Notes: generated by a model from the sequence alone, not told the origin. Shown: positions 37,573 to 49,206, numbered from the stretch's first letter. The stretch is DNA of 64,000 nucleotides from Diadophis punctatus similis (GCA_023053685.1 JALIGW010000013.1:15778501-15842500), one strand, 5' to 3'. Translations and numbers: made by a program.

Positions 37573-38556
37573 GTTGTTTTGCTAAATATTGAAGCTAGGT
37601 AGTTTAGAAAAAAGAAGCTGTTGTAAACATTATATAGAATGCATGTGTTTCTGCATGTTCTAAATAGAAAATAGAACAAATTGCTTCTGCCTTTATATAG
37701 TTCTGGTTTTCATATTCAATTCACCTCAGTGTCACTGGATACTTTCTGTAACTTTCAGTGAACTTTGGAAGCTGTTTAAAGCATGGAAATGACAAGGTCC
37801 CATGTGAAAGTCTTTGCATAATCATTTACGTTTTATTCGTTCACAGACTCCACACTTGGTGCATAAAAACCCTGTATTGTGGAAATTTCCATTCCTATAT
37901 TGTAGAATATATCAATAGACTGGGTCCTGGAAATACTTTTACAGTATAAAGAATAATCAGTAATAATCATAAGATTATGATATTCAAAACTGAAATGCAA
38001 CTTTTAATTTCAAAAATATATATTTTCTCCTAAGCAACAATTATGCTACATTATAAGAGACTGGCTATAAAACACTGAGTCTTAGGCAACTTTAATCTGA
38101 AACAGTCTCTTTCAGAGTTGACTTAGAAAACTTTGGAGAATTAGTTATTAATTTATAAGTGAGGAATAATATTAACAATAATTGTAAATAATAGAAAATC
38201 ATTTTAATTATAAATGATTAATTCTAAAAATTAAATTATTAATGAACAATATGATTTCCACTATGCAAGATTCCACAAGGTTGACCAGGAGTCTTTGTTA
38301 GTTGCTTCTATCTATCAATTCAGTTAATGAATAGAATGTTCCACCCTAACTGATCTGGGGTGAGAAGCGGAAATTAAGAGAATGTAAACAAGCATTGATC
38401 ATCCATACAGTACATGAGGAAGTCACTTCTTTATACAGAATGGTACCTCAAAAAAAGCAGGTCTGAAATCAAAGCAAGTATAAACTCGCACAACTTCATT
38501 GCCATTCACTCAGAAGCTGTCAACTGGCAATTATGAATACCACTCCTGAAATATAA
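37573..38556. other. Unique AT-rich intergenic DNA
   Basis: No gene or repeat recognised. Confidence 0.5.
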
Positions 38557-38566
38557 TTAAGATATA

Positions 38567-38941
38567 TACAGAGTGGGCCTCCTCCAGGTCCCGTCAGCCA
38601 AACAATGCTGACTGGCGGGGCCTAGGGGGAGGGCCTTCTCTGTAGGGGCCCCTGTTCTCTGGAACCAACTCCCCCCGGAGATCCGGATTATCCCTACCCT
38701 GCTGGCCTTCCAAAAAGCCATTAAGACATGGCTCTTCCTGCAGGCGGGGTAATTTTGAGACAATATTACATCGGATGTCTCCCCCATGTATGTTTGTGTG
38801 ATATAGATGTTATTAATTGTTTTTAAATTGCTTTTTAATGATTTGGTTGGTTGTTTTATTAAAATGTTGTACGCCGCCCTGAGTCCTCAGGGAGTAGGGC
38901 AGCATAGAAGAACCTCCAAATAAATAAATAAATAAATATAG
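38567..38941 (+). mobile_element. L2-type LINE 3' end with target duplication
   Basis: Contains TGGAACCAACTCCCCCCGGA, GCCTTCCAAAAAGCCATTAA (peptide WNQLPPEIRIIPTLLAFQKAIKTWLFLQ-like), then GCCGCCCTGAGTCCTCAGGG and an AAATA tail. The 10 bp duplication TTAAGATATA lies at 38557-38566 and 38942-38951. The LINE is 5'-truncated to 375 bp. Confidence 0.88.
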
Positions 38942-39024
38942 TTAAGATATAGCTGTGCTTGCTGGGTGCCTGTCATTTCATTTTGTTTCATTTGGGGGCT
39001 TGGTTTGGGGGGGGGGAAATCAGA

Positions 39025-39165
39025 ATAATAGAATAACAGAGTTGAAAGGGACCTTGGAGGTCTTCTAGTTCAACTCCTTCTCAAGCAGGAGAACCTATAC
39101 CATTCCAGACAAATAGCTGTCCAGTTTCTTCTTAAAAGACTCCAGTGATGAAGCATCCACAACTT
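39025..39165 (-). mobile_element. CR1 LINE 3' end
   Basis: AACAGAGTTGAAAGGGACCT, AGGTCTTCTAGTTCAACTCC, then ATAGCTGTCCAGTTTC and TGATGAAGCATCCAC are the antisense of the conserved CR1 3' region. It is cut by the half MITE at 39166. Confidence 0.8.
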
Positions 39166-39214
39166 CTGAATTGAAGACCACACATTCTAAAGTTGCCAAG
39201 GTTGAGTAACACTG
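39166..39214. mobile_element. Half of a hairpin MITE
   Basis: CTGAATTGAAGACCACACAT, TTCTAAAGTTGCCAAGGTTG, then AACACTG match one arm of the hairpin MITE at 50768 and 57330. The other arm is missing. Confidence 0.6.
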
Positions 39215-40163
39215 ATCTAGAGAAGTTAAAAAAAATGTCTTAGTGTGTCCTTGGAAAGAAGTCAAATTGAGATTTGCTGATCAAGAAAAAAGGATTGCCC
39301 AAATTGCCTCATTGATCTAGGAGAACATCCCCTGCTGTACATTATTAAATGAGGAATTAAAATGAGTTTCCCTCTATATGTATTCCCCTCTGTGTTTTAT
39401 GAGTGCAATATTATCTTTGTTGTATTTTCGTTGAAAGAATACATCTGTTTCATGGCAATAATAGCTATTTAAATTTCCTTTCCTTATTATTTAGTATCTG
39501 CTGTTGAGATTTTGTGACTTCCTTTAAAATCTAAATGTGGCACATTTAGCTACTCAGGATGAAATAAAGAGAGAATCTTGAGCCTACTAAGTAAATATAA
39601 ATTTCACAGTTAAATACATAAAATAATGATTACATCCAATGGTCATGAGGGACGTATTTTTAGGAGTAGACTAATTAAGCCATATCCTTCAAACAACATG
39701 TTTCTACACTTACCAGCAATGAACCATATCTGATTTGTCATTAAGCAATTAGACATGCTAATGCAAGTATAACACCTTAGAAACAGGGCTTCCAAAAAGA
39801 AATTAATCATATATTATTTCATCTGATTTTACGATATAAGGTCATTTGACAGAGATAGCCAGGAAAGAAAAGAAGATATTTGAAATAGCTGCTGCATTTT
39901 TTCAGTGTAAGATACCCTCATTTTTAAAATAATGCTTTGCTATTTTAATTGGCTGTTCTGATAGCAATGAGCTTGAGTACAAATATCTGTGGCAGTTATG
40001 TGGTGATGCAAATTGATCAGCACTGATTATAATTAAATAGTCTGCTGAATAATTAGGAAAGTGGGACTCATCTTCCATAGTTAATCTTCACAATAGGCAC
40101 AATATAGTTTAACTTTTTAAAAAGTATATTTGAGACAAACCAGTTCTTTTTTAAATTCTGTGT
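39215..40163. other. Unique intergenic DNA, possible conserved non-coding segment
   Basis: No gene seen. The stretch around 39840-40065 is complex and rich in ATTA-type words (TTTTAATTGG, GATTATAATTAAATAG, AATAATTAGG), the form many homeodomain-bound enhancers take. This is an impression, without an alignment. Confidence 0.4.
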
Positions 40164-40191
40164 TAGATAGATAGATAGATGATAGATAGAT

Positions 40192-40261
<70 letters not shown>

Positions 40262-40321
40262 GAGGGAGGGAGATAAGGAAAGAAGGAAGGAAGGAAGGAA
40301 GGAAGGAAGGAAGGAAGGAAG
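40164..40321. repeat. (GATA)n-(GGAA)n compound array
   Basis: About 95 bp of GATA with two deletions near 40180-40192, a short GGGA/GATAAGG transition at 40261-40275, then (GGAA)n to 40321. GATA arrays of this kind are the core of the snake Bkm satellite. Confidence 0.95.
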
Positions 40322-42181
40322 TTCAAAATAAAACGTGCTAAAATAAGTGGCTATATGTTTTGATTAAGATAAGCTCATTGTTAATAAACTTCATTGCAGG
40401 ACTTACAATATAGGAACAAAAGTTTTATGGACATAAATAATTACTGCCTCCATTTAATGAAATAAATATTCACCTTCTTTTATGCCAGTTTTACCAACTA
40501 ATTTGTTGGCCCCGAATTAAGGGATTACAGAATTGTAACATGGGAGTTTTTTATTTTCTATAGCTGCTTCAGTTCGCCTACCTCAAGTTATTTTTCCCCC
40601 CCTGAAAATATTCAGAGTCAATGGTAATCACATTTTGATACAAATTACGGTGATATGGTAGTGAATTAGACTGCTTATGTCACCGAGAATAAAGTGTCAT
40701 TGTGGTAATATTTAATATTTTAGCAAACAAAAAAAATAGCGAATGTTAATAAATAGCATTCAGCTGAGGTCCAGACATTGGTTTTCTCAAATTCTTGTCA
40801 TCTGGGGAATGGCCAGGCCAGAAAACCTCTGACGCATGCTAATCTAGCTGCTTTAGGATAGAGGGTAAAATTCCATGCAGTCCACACTGGAGCTACCCAA
40901 TCTATCTCACAATAGTATAATGATTTGGGGGAACTCTACTAGCTGTTTTGCGTTCTTCAAAGCTGTTTTGAGTTCTTCTACAAGCTGGAAATTATGCTAA
41001 TGAAAATGTTAATATAAATACATAAATTGGATATTTAAAAGCACTGAATTTTCACCAACTACCCAATGTCTCCTAGAATTTACTTTGATGTTAAGGTAAA
41101 AATAAGAGCTAGAGGAGATCTTCTTGAGCTTTTAAATTAGAAGGAATAGAAACTGACTCAGTATTTAAAAACAAAGGAAAAGAATCATATAGAGATGCCT
41201 GTTCAAAGTTAAATGGTAGTATTAATGATATTTCTCATCAAGCTGTTTGCAATAAAATACCGTAAATTGCTTCATCCTCTCATTAAGCTGTGAATTTTTC
41301 CCCCTTCTTCCTGCCTTTGTCTTCCTCTTTAAAGTGGCAACAAAGTCATTAGTTCTCTGAAGCTACTTCCTGCAAATAATGCTGCTTCACTGGTAAGCAA
41401 GTAGCTGGAGAGATGAGTTATGAAGAACAAAGTTCTCGTTACATATGCTTCAATAATCCTTAATTCTGGGAGAGAAAATAGCCAATAACTTTTGAAAGGG
41501 GCTGAGAATAAATGCACTTAAGGCAGGATAATATATGTTTAAATTGAGACGAGCTGTTTAGGATCTACTTCAAGGCAAGGGCTATGAATAACTGAAGTCA
41601 ATGTGAGGTCAATTATTTAAAAGATATTTTGAAAATTCACCCAGCCTGTGCTGTACACATGATGGATATTTCTGAACCAAGTGCTATTTGAGATCAGATT
41701 GGAGACAGAAGAAGATCTAGGAAATAGAAGAACAATGGAACACAAATAAGCTTTGGAATTTTCTCCAACCCCTTTTAACCATAGGCAGAATGCTTCATAT
41801 GTTGATGAAGCCTTGGAAATTAAGGAATAAGCCCCCTTTCCTTTTTTTTTCCTTTTCAGCAAAAATGCCCTTGTTAATGTATCCTTATCAGCCAGCATGT
41901 GCTTGATATTGACACCGACCTTCACCAAATTAGTGGAGCTAAAATTTGATTAGCATGTGAACAACTTTTCTATGGGCAGCATGCAAATGAAAAGCAGGTA
42001 AATAGTTCGGCTTATTTGTTGCTCCTTCAAATACAGATTTTATGTTGACTAGGATTTCTGTATAGGATTTCATTTTAAAAAAATATTATTTATTAATTCC
42101 TTCTTTTTTGACATATTCTACTTATCATGTGAGTTTTAAAAAAAAGAATAAAATTCCAATTTATCTTGGTATGATGTTGCC
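40322..42181. other. Unique AT-rich intergenic DNA
   Basis: No gene seen. The 103-codon minus frame at 41617-41928 has no recognised motif. Confidence 0.5.
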
Positions 42182-42272
<91 letters not shown>

Positions 42273-42273
42273 T
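42182..42273. repeat. (GA)n-(GACA)n compound microsatellite
   Basis: About 41 bp of GA (one A insertion) passing into 12 GACA units. Frames over it are artefacts. Confidence 0.95.
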
Positions 42274-42467
42274 ACCCTAAACTTTCCTCTCTCTCTATCC
42301 TTTGCTGTTCCTCTGAAGAAGAAAACTTTATTGATTGTCAATTTACTGACAAATAGATAAAACTAATACAAAAATGCAAATAAATGCGAAGAACCAAAAG
42401 CAAATATTCTCCCATACAGTGTTCTAGGATCAGGATCTTTGAGCAAATGCAAATGGTTGGTCTAGTT

Positions 42468-42691
42468 CTAGTGCAAATGTATCAAACACGCAGCCCGCAG
42501 GCCAGATCCTGCCCTCAATAGGCCCAAAGTTGTCCCGTAGGACCGTTCCTGACATGGTGAGGGACTGGCCCGTGCCCACCCCAGCCCCACCTACCCAGTC
42601 AGCTGCAGTGACCAGGCCACACCCACCCTGGCCCCTCAAGGACAAACAAAATCCTGATATGGCCCGCAATGGGATTGAGTTTGATACCCTG
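42468..42691. mobile_element. hAT-like MITE at the head of a SINE
   Basis: Right end GAGTTTGATACCCTG and left ATGTATCAAACACG are inverted. The interior contains GCAGCCCGCAGGCCAGATCC, typical of the 'CAGGGGTGTCAAAC' group of hAT elements. Flanks GTCTAGTT (42460-42467) and GTCTAGTG (42692-42699), 7 of 8. The left terminal bases are degraded. Confidence 0.75.
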
Positions 42692-42930
42692 GTCTAGTGG
42701 TTAAGGCATCAGGCTAGAAATCAGGAAAATATGTATTCTAATCCCACTTTAAGCATGAAAGTCATTTGGGTGATCTTGGGCCAGTCAGTCTCTCTCTCTC
42801 TCGGACCAACTCACCTCACATTGTTGTAATACAGAAAATAGAGAAAGGAATTTTAGGTATATTTTCCATCTTGTTGAGTTATTATGCAAATAATAAATGA
42901 TGAAAACCTAAAATAAAATAATAGATAAAC
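42692..42930 (+). mobile_element. CORE/MIR-like SINE, nearly complete
   Basis: The best copy in the window. It begins TCTAGTGGTTAAGGCATCAG (A box), ATTCTAATCCCACTTTAAG (B box), then ATTTGGGTGATCTTGGGCCA (core), GACCAACTCACCTCACATTG, and the 3' end with AAATA repeats. The MITE inserted within or just before its first bases. Confidence 0.85.
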
Positions 42931-44030
42931 ATTTAGTAGAATGTATGACAACAGATTATTTTATTTAATCCTTTATTTGCATACAGCTTTACTTAATATG
43001 CTGTTCTGCAAGTATAATGCATTGTGGGTGAAACAGAAAAAATGGAAACAACCAGGACTGATGGTCATTCTGTGAACTTCCTGAATGTTTATCATGAGAA
43101 AAAATGTCTGACAAGCAAATAAGAGGAAAATGTTTTAAAACTCTGCCTGGTTTTGGTGACTCACAGCATTATTTGCAAAGCAACAGCTCTTCCAAAATCC
43201 ATTTGATAAAAAAAAGGATGTCTTGATATGGATAAAAATAGACCTGAAGACATTAAGTGGGCCATTGTAGACCTTATATCTACATTTTGGAGATGACAAA
43301 TGAAGCAGAGAAAAATCATTATATGCACTGCAGTTTTGCGGCAGTCTATGTGAAGCATTCTGACATGGCATCTGATGTTCCAAAGTGGTATTTAACTCAT
43401 TCTGTGTAGCACTGCCTCAGGAGAAAAACATTCATTCAAGAAAATGTGTGAGGAAAGTAGCAATAACCTCTTGGAGTGGCCCCAGGCAATCTACTCCCTG
43501 TCACCTGCTGTATTGCCCTGACTTGAAGACACCATGAGTTCCGTCTCCCTTACAGATCTTAGTATTTCCCCCTAACCTTGTCCACTAAGGAATGCTGAGT
43601 CGCCTTATCTCTGTTGTTTAAAAGGGACATTTTTGACAGGTTCTTTGTTCTTGGATTGTCTGTACCTATACCATAAAAGGTATCATCAATAAATAAAGGG
43701 GAACATGCTGGAATGATATTTGTGGACGGTGTTTGGATGTTTTTTTTTAAATGCTGAAATTGTGACAAGTCATGCTTCTTTTGAAATTTGAAAACAAAGC
43801 AACATAAGGACCCCCCCCCCCGGGTTCCTTAAAATCATAAAATCCTGAGGCCCACTGCTTGAATTAACTAATGGAATGTGTAATTCCAATTCTTCTATTT
43901 GCTCATCATTGTTAGCTTTGAAGAAAGTTTTCAAGTTTTTTTTTTAAAAAAATGACAAGTAGATTCTAAATATTATTCAAAGAGTTAGTTGATCCTAAAG
44001 TTACATGGACTTTAATTCATAATAACAATG
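42931..44030. other. Unique intergenic DNA
   Basis: No gene seen. Near 43673-43700, ATAAAAGG and AATAAATAAAGG appear together, but nothing else supports a promoter or LTR. A C run is at 43810-43821. Confidence 0.45.
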
Positions 44031-44063
44031 TGTGTGTGCGCGCGCGCGTGAGCGTGCGCGCGT
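44031..44063. repeat. Alternating purine-pyrimidine tract (GT/CG)
   Basis: A GTGTGTGCGCGCGCGCG stretch and a second GTGCGCGCGTG. Strong candidate for left-handed (Z) DNA, isolated in AT-rich sequence. Confidence 0.8.
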
Positions 44064-44389
44064 GGAGAAAAAAAGAGGCATTGATAAAACTGTCCGCCAC
44101 AGTATTGGCTTCAGAGTTGGGAACTTTGGGCGAGTTATTTCGATGGACCAATCTCAGAAAGTCTTCTTCCATGCCTCTCTGCTCCTTTTTTCCTCTTTTT
44201 AGAGTAGTTTTTAATAAAATATTTTACATATATAATAAGACATAGTTGTCAATGGTTTTCCCATTTACAATTGTCACCAAGATTTAAAATGAATAAAAAA
44301 ACTTAAGGTATGGAGCAAAGTAAGATAGAATTTGAAGTGTAATCGTGTTTTAATCATTTACATGTAATTGCTAAAATGTGTAGACTTTT

Positions 44390-45110
44390 GTTGAAATTTG
44401 AAATGGAAGAAGAACAGGTTAAGGAACACATGAAAAAATGGGTTAAGAATTTTGGTTATAATATAAAGAAGCATGAATGGAAGATAAGTGATCAACAAGA
44501 TTGAAATTTACATTTTGTTGTAAATTTACATTTTGTACATCATGTTTATAAAATGATGTATCATTAGTACACGACACCATAAAATTATCTAGAATGTATT
44601 TCCAAATGTTGGAAATATGAACAACATGAAGCGTCATCCTACCATACTTTGTGTACATGTAAAAAAGCTATAAAATTGGATTCAAATATGCACGGTGATA
44701 CAGAGGATTTTTTAAAAATAGTATTCAATTGAAGCCAAAACATTTCCTTTTTAGGACTGATGGCTACACAATTAGAAAACTGTAATGAAAGATTATTCCA
44801 TTATATCATTACTGTGGCCCAATTATATGTACAAAGATGGAATAATTCAGCAGTACCCACAATGGAGGAATGAATGGTGAAATTGACAAAACTTACTAAG
44901 ATGGCCAAACTGAATTCTTTGATTAGAGAATGATCATTATTGACATTCATAAATGACTGAACCCCTCTTATGGACTGTTTGCATTAAAAAAGCAAATGAT
45001 TTTGTGACTTATTGTTTTGAAGTTTAGAAAGAATAGATCATAGAAAGAATAGTATTATCATGCAATCTAACAGAGAGGATTAGAATAACAGTCAAGAGGA
45101 GGATTTATTT
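44390..45110 (+). pseudogene. L1-type LINE, 3' end, strongly decayed
   Basis: Broken frames read KMGKNFG-like residues, then KYEQHEASSYHTLCTCKKA (a version of the CW.C....G..YH..W.C...K motif at 20.9 kb), then SFLGLMATQLENCNERLF and AQLYVQRWNNSAVPTMEE. It is the same L1 region as at 20880-21598. Confidence 0.7.
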
Positions 45111-45680
45111 ATTTATTATCTTCTGCTTTCTATCTTTTTTTTACTTTGTCTCTTCTTTTCCTTTTCTTTATTTTTCATATTTATTATATATTTTTCTCTT
45201 TGAAAAAGGAAGCTTGCTTCCTCATCACCATTGGTAGAGGACATTATTGTTGTTCTTCTTTTTTCATTGTTTCAGTCCTTTGCAATATCAAGCAGAGATA
45301 ATCGTTCCTTTTCTTCCTACCACTGCCCAGCCTTCTGAGTAAGAAAAGGAAGGGAATGAAGTGGCCAAAATCAAAGGGATGGATAAAACCAAAATTATTT
45401 TTTTCTTATCGGAACCTCCTAATGAAAAGTAAATCTCAACAGCTGCCTCAACAACTTCAACAACTTCACCAACCCTTGGCATCCACCTATAACTATTCAA
45501 AAGGAGTTTGTGGGTCTCTTTGTGAAAAATAGCCCAGGAAAGATTAAAAAACATTTTGTAGACTTATGTTTCCTATCAAAACAATTAGATGCTAGTCTTT
45601 TTGCACAAAGCATTGTTCATACAATATAGAAAATTAAATCAATCAAGTATTTCACAGAGGTTAAACCAGATTTGTTTAAC
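45111..45680. other. Unassigned intergenic DNA
   Basis: No gene seen, apart from a pyrimidine-rich start that may be the L1 3' untranslated region. Confidence 0.4.
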
Positions 45681-46145
45681 AGAATAACAGAGTTGGAAGG
45701 GGCTTTGGGGGTCTTCTAGTCCAACCCCTGCTCAAGCAGGAAACCCTATACCAAAAAAAAATGGCTGTCCAGTTTCTTCTTAAAAACCTCCAGTGTTGGA
45801 ACATCCACAAAGTCTGAAGACAAGTCCTTCCCCTTTAATTGTTTTCACTGTTAGGAAATGTCTCCTCAGTTCTAGGTTCATTCTGCCCTTGATTAGTTTC
45901 CATCCATTGCTTCTTGTCCTGCCTTCAGGTCAGCGGTGGGTTGCTCCCGGTTCGGCTCTGTTCTGCAAACCAGTAGCGCCGGCTGCGGAAGGCTCTGCCC
46001 ACCCGCCCAGGACGCTTCTGTGCATATGCAGAAGCTTCTGCACATGCGCAGAAGTGTCGCATGCACACTCGAGTGTGCACGCGAACCACCAGGTTGACTC
46101 CCTCTTCTTTGTGGCAGCCCCTTAGATATTGGAACACTGCTATAG
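45681..46145 (-). mobile_element. CR1 LINE 3' part, interrupted by a hAT-like element
   Basis: AACAGAGTTGGAAGGGGC, TCTTCTAGTCCAACCCCTGC, TGGCTGTCCAGTTTCTTC, then AGTTTCCATCCATTGCTTC are the antisense CR1 3' region. After the insert at 45931 the sequence resumes with TTGACTCCCTCTTCTTTGTG to about 46145. About 15 bases expected between the two parts appear missing. Confidence 0.82.
45931..46090. mobile_element. hAT-like MITE inside CR1, right end degraded
   Basis: Starts CAGCGGTGGGTTGCTCCC. The centre has three versions of an AGAAGCTTCTGCACATGCGCAG hairpin word, and the right side ends in GCGAACCACC instead of a full inverse terminus. An imperfect duplication, CTTCAGGT versus CACCAGGT, may flank it. 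Related to the CAGGGGTGGG group. Confidence 0.65.
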
Positions 46146-46864
46146 TGAGTAGTAAGATTATTGAGTAATATAAGTAAACAGAGGGCATTTGACCATTTGA
46201 GTTTTTGTCATTTATACTTTTTTGACTTACTGCTCAATGTCCAATGGACATTGGAAGATTTTGTCTTTTTGATTCATTCATTCATCAATTTGAGTCAAGT
46301 TACATGCAAGTTTTGAAAGATGTGGCTTCTCAAGAATCATCTGGTCTCATCAGACACTATGCTCAAAAACAGAAACAGCTTCTTCAGAGCAAAGAGATGA
46401 GATAAATTGAAGTATTTTCTCTCCCATCATTTCTTTAAAAGTTGACAATTTACTGTTGCTACTACTATTACTAAAACTAACAATAATAGCAGAAATTGGG
46501 TCTCAGCTATAGTTGTGTATGCTATATAGTCAATTCCTCAATATATTCCTTCATTTTGGAATATGAATATAACCTACCATCAGCTATATCACTTTCAGCC
46601 ACAGGCAGTTCTTCAGTATTCATTTTCATATATTCACAAACCTAATAAGTTTATTTGAATGAGATAGTTTATTTCTATAGATTCCAGAGAACTAACCAGA
46701 TTCAAACCCAAGTATTCCAACTACAGATGTTTATATGTTAGATATAGTCATATTCTTAATTAAGAGATTTTTTTGCTCCTTAGAACAAAAAGTTATATCT
46801 AACTTATTATATAAGAACTGTACTATTAGTTAAATTATGAGTATTTATATTTATCATGAATGAA
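46146..46864. other. Unique AT-rich intergenic DNA
   Basis: No gene or repeat recognised. Confidence 0.45.
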
Positions 46865-47380
46865 AGTGAATATGGATAACGTCCCAGGATAATGTTGCAG
46901 GATCCAATCTGGGTCAATCACTGGGACCAGAAGTTTAGTCTTCCAAGCTTTCAGATTCATACTGGAGCCTATCTTCAGGGGACTTCTCTCTAGCAGAGTG
47001 TGTGCTGTGCTATGTATGGTATTTATGGTGCCTGTTGTAAGTGGCTTTTTAGATGTTAATTGGGGTGTGTTGATGACTGGGTTTTAAATCATTAGCTGTC
47101 ATTTGCTTGTGCTGCCCAGCCCTTACCTTCTAAGTACTTGATAGGCTGGTGGTGAATCAGCACTCCTGTTGATTGAAGAGGGGCCTGTTTCCCAGGCTTC
47201 AATCACTTCCCTGGCTGTTTTTGTGCCTGCTCATCCAACAATCTTAGTAGCTGCAAAGTTAAATGTGTTGTCTTTGTTCACTACAGTGTGAGGCTACCAA
47301 TGAGTTTGGGTCTCCTTTTCTGACCACTCACTTGTGTTCTTGCAATCTGGTGGTTAGCTTCTTCCCCGTCTGTCCTATAT
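46865..47380 (-). pseudogene. Penelope-like element, GIY-YIG endonuclease region and 3' end
   Basis: On the minus strand the frames read YIGQTGKKLTTRLQEHK, the GIY-YIG-like start of the Penelope endonuclease. Then come GDPNSLVASH, an AATKIVG-like part, and ETGP.SINRSA-like residues to SLSST. Past the coding end is CCTGAAGATAGGCTCC. Frameshifts and stops make it dead. A TA-target MITE lies directly upstream of the YIG motif, and the preceding cysteine-rich IPCRDCS residues are on its far side at 47862-47905. Confidence 0.82.
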
Positions 47381-47381
47381 A

Positions 47382-47859
47382 CTATATTTTTCGGACTATA
47401 AGACGCACCAAAGTATAAGATGCACCTTAGTTTTTGGGGAGGAAAATAGGGGGAAAATCTACTTACAAGGTATTCATCTGGCTAGCGTCCTTAGTCTGGT
47501 AAGATTCAGCACATTATTTTATCCCCTGGTTAGGGCTGGAAAAAACATTCTTCGGAGGGAGTAGCAATGAAAACAAGCCTGCAAAGACTTAGGGCTGGAA
47601 AAAAAAACTTCTTTGGAGGGAGTAGCAATGAAAAAATCCTGAAAGCCGGGAAGATCATTAGCACCACGTTATGGCTGAAAAAACCTTTTTCGGAGGGAGT
47701 AGCAATGAAAACAAACCTGTGAGTCAGGAAGATCGTTAGCACCTTGTTAGGGCTGGAAAAAAAAAGCTTCGGAAAGCTACATTCGGAGTATAAGACACAC
47801 CCAAATTTTCAGCCTCTTTTAGGGGGGAAAAGGTGCGTCTTATACTCTGAAAAATACGG
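47382..47859. mobile_element. TA-target MITE inside the Penelope element, with internal repeats
   Basis: Left CTATATTTTTCGGACTATAAG and right TCTTATACTCTGAAAAATACGG are inverted repeats containing the 'TATAAGACGCACC' motif. Flanked by TA (47380-47381 and 47860-47861). Inside, the word GGAGGGAGTAGCAATGAAAA occurs three times (near 47556, 47617 and 47693), each after a GGGCTGGAAAAA-type word, giving degenerate tandem repeats of 60-75 bp. No transposase. Confidence 0.85.
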
Positions 47860-47861
47860 TA

Positions 47862-47905
47862 GTCTCAGGAGCAATCCCTGCAGGGGATTCAGTAGATTAC
47901 ATTGG
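47862..47905 (-). pseudogene. Penelope-like element, segment upstream of YIG
   Basis: Minus-strand reading gives VIY.IPCRDCS, the Cys-x2-Cys segment that precedes the YIG motif in Penelope elements. Joining across the MITE restores the order. Confidence 0.7.
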
Positions 47906-47940
47906 AAGGATCTCCCACCATTTATGCATATAAATGCATA

Positions 47941-49206
47941 ATTTATATTTATGTTATATGTATCTCTTAGTTTAGGAATATTCATGACTAATCTATCATT
48001 TCAAGGGCAGTGCTATCTTCTTTCAAGGATAGCATTATCTTTTCAATAAATAGATGGCAATGCCCCATCCACAATCACTTCTGCTCATGTTAGTCCTAAT
48101 GATATTAATGTATTAGTTTAAAATTATTTTCCCCTTGGAAACCACTCTAGGAGAAATGAAAAAAAATAAAATAAAAACCTTCACAGATTCTCAAAACATA
48201 TGTTATTGGAAATGAGTATGTGGAGAAATTCCTACACAAGTAGAATTTCCAAATAAAATCATTTTTCTTTTTTTTTTACAATTTGGCATTTTGCTTTACG
48301 TCTGAATGTCACTGCAATGCATGCAAGCTTTGTAATAAATAGCATAAATGTCAAAGCCCCTAATAAGCAAATAAATAATCTTGATTTGTTATGCAGATGG
48401 CACAGATATGGAAAATGTAGCTGTGAAAACCCCAGAACTGCAATTTTCTCGGCAAAAGCTCTCTTGGCTGCACACTTGGTGAATTTATGTGAACTGTATA
48501 CAGTGCTGAGACTCTTTTATGTAGCATGTTTCTCTGGCTGAAAGCTAAAAGAGGTTAGGCTGAATCTCAGTGGATCAATTAACAGAGGGACCTGTCCTTC
48601 AACAGAAGAAGATCTATTTCAGGATTTGCATATCACTGGGAAAAAATTACAAAGCTGAGATAAATACAAGCCCGATAATAACTCACTGCAGACTTGGCTT
48701 CATTCCTAGATTTCCTTGGCTGTTTGTCCTAATAAAGTGTCTCCATGGCACTTAGGGCAGGAAGGTTATTAGTAGCTGTCAATCAAAAGCAAGAGTATGT
48801 GTCGGCAGGAGCAGGAAGAGAAGAGAGGTGACATTCATCTGCTCCTCTCCCTTATATATTGGGTATAAAAGTCATTCAGAGCAAGTGGTTAAAAAGAGAG
48901 GTCCTTCTACATCCCCAATGGAAGGAGGAGGGGAAGAAACTGCCTTGGTAACCAACAATTTAATAATACAGCCGCTTATGTCAATCATTTCTTCTTACTT
49001 TCATTGATACCACAATGTTTATTAAGTGCCAGGACTATGAAGGACATATATAAAAGAGCACAGAGGCAACTGGAGAGTGAGGTAGGGGAGACTAAAATAG
49101 CTTCATTTATCTAGTGCAAGCTGCAAATGTAGCTTGAAGTAAGATGTGAGTGTTGCTGAAAAGGAAAAAAAGTTTATACGGTGCTCTTGGCAAAATATAT
49201 CAAAAA
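47941..49206. other. Intergenic DNA with possible regulatory content
   Basis: No gene supported. GGGTATAAAAGTC at 48861-48873 and CATATATAAAAGAGC near 49045-49058 look like TATA boxes, but no transcription start or frame supports them. 48290-48780 is complex and free of known repeats and may be conserved non-coding DNA. Confidence 0.35.

Noticed and set aside
40164..40321. Possible CRISPR or other regular spaced array
   Set aside because: Simple tandem repeats without unique spacers, in a vertebrate-type genome. The same holds for all other arrays here.
43673..43700. TATA-like and AATAAA-like words close together, suggesting an LTR
   Set aside because: No TG...CA ends or target duplication around them; such words are frequent in AT-rich DNA.
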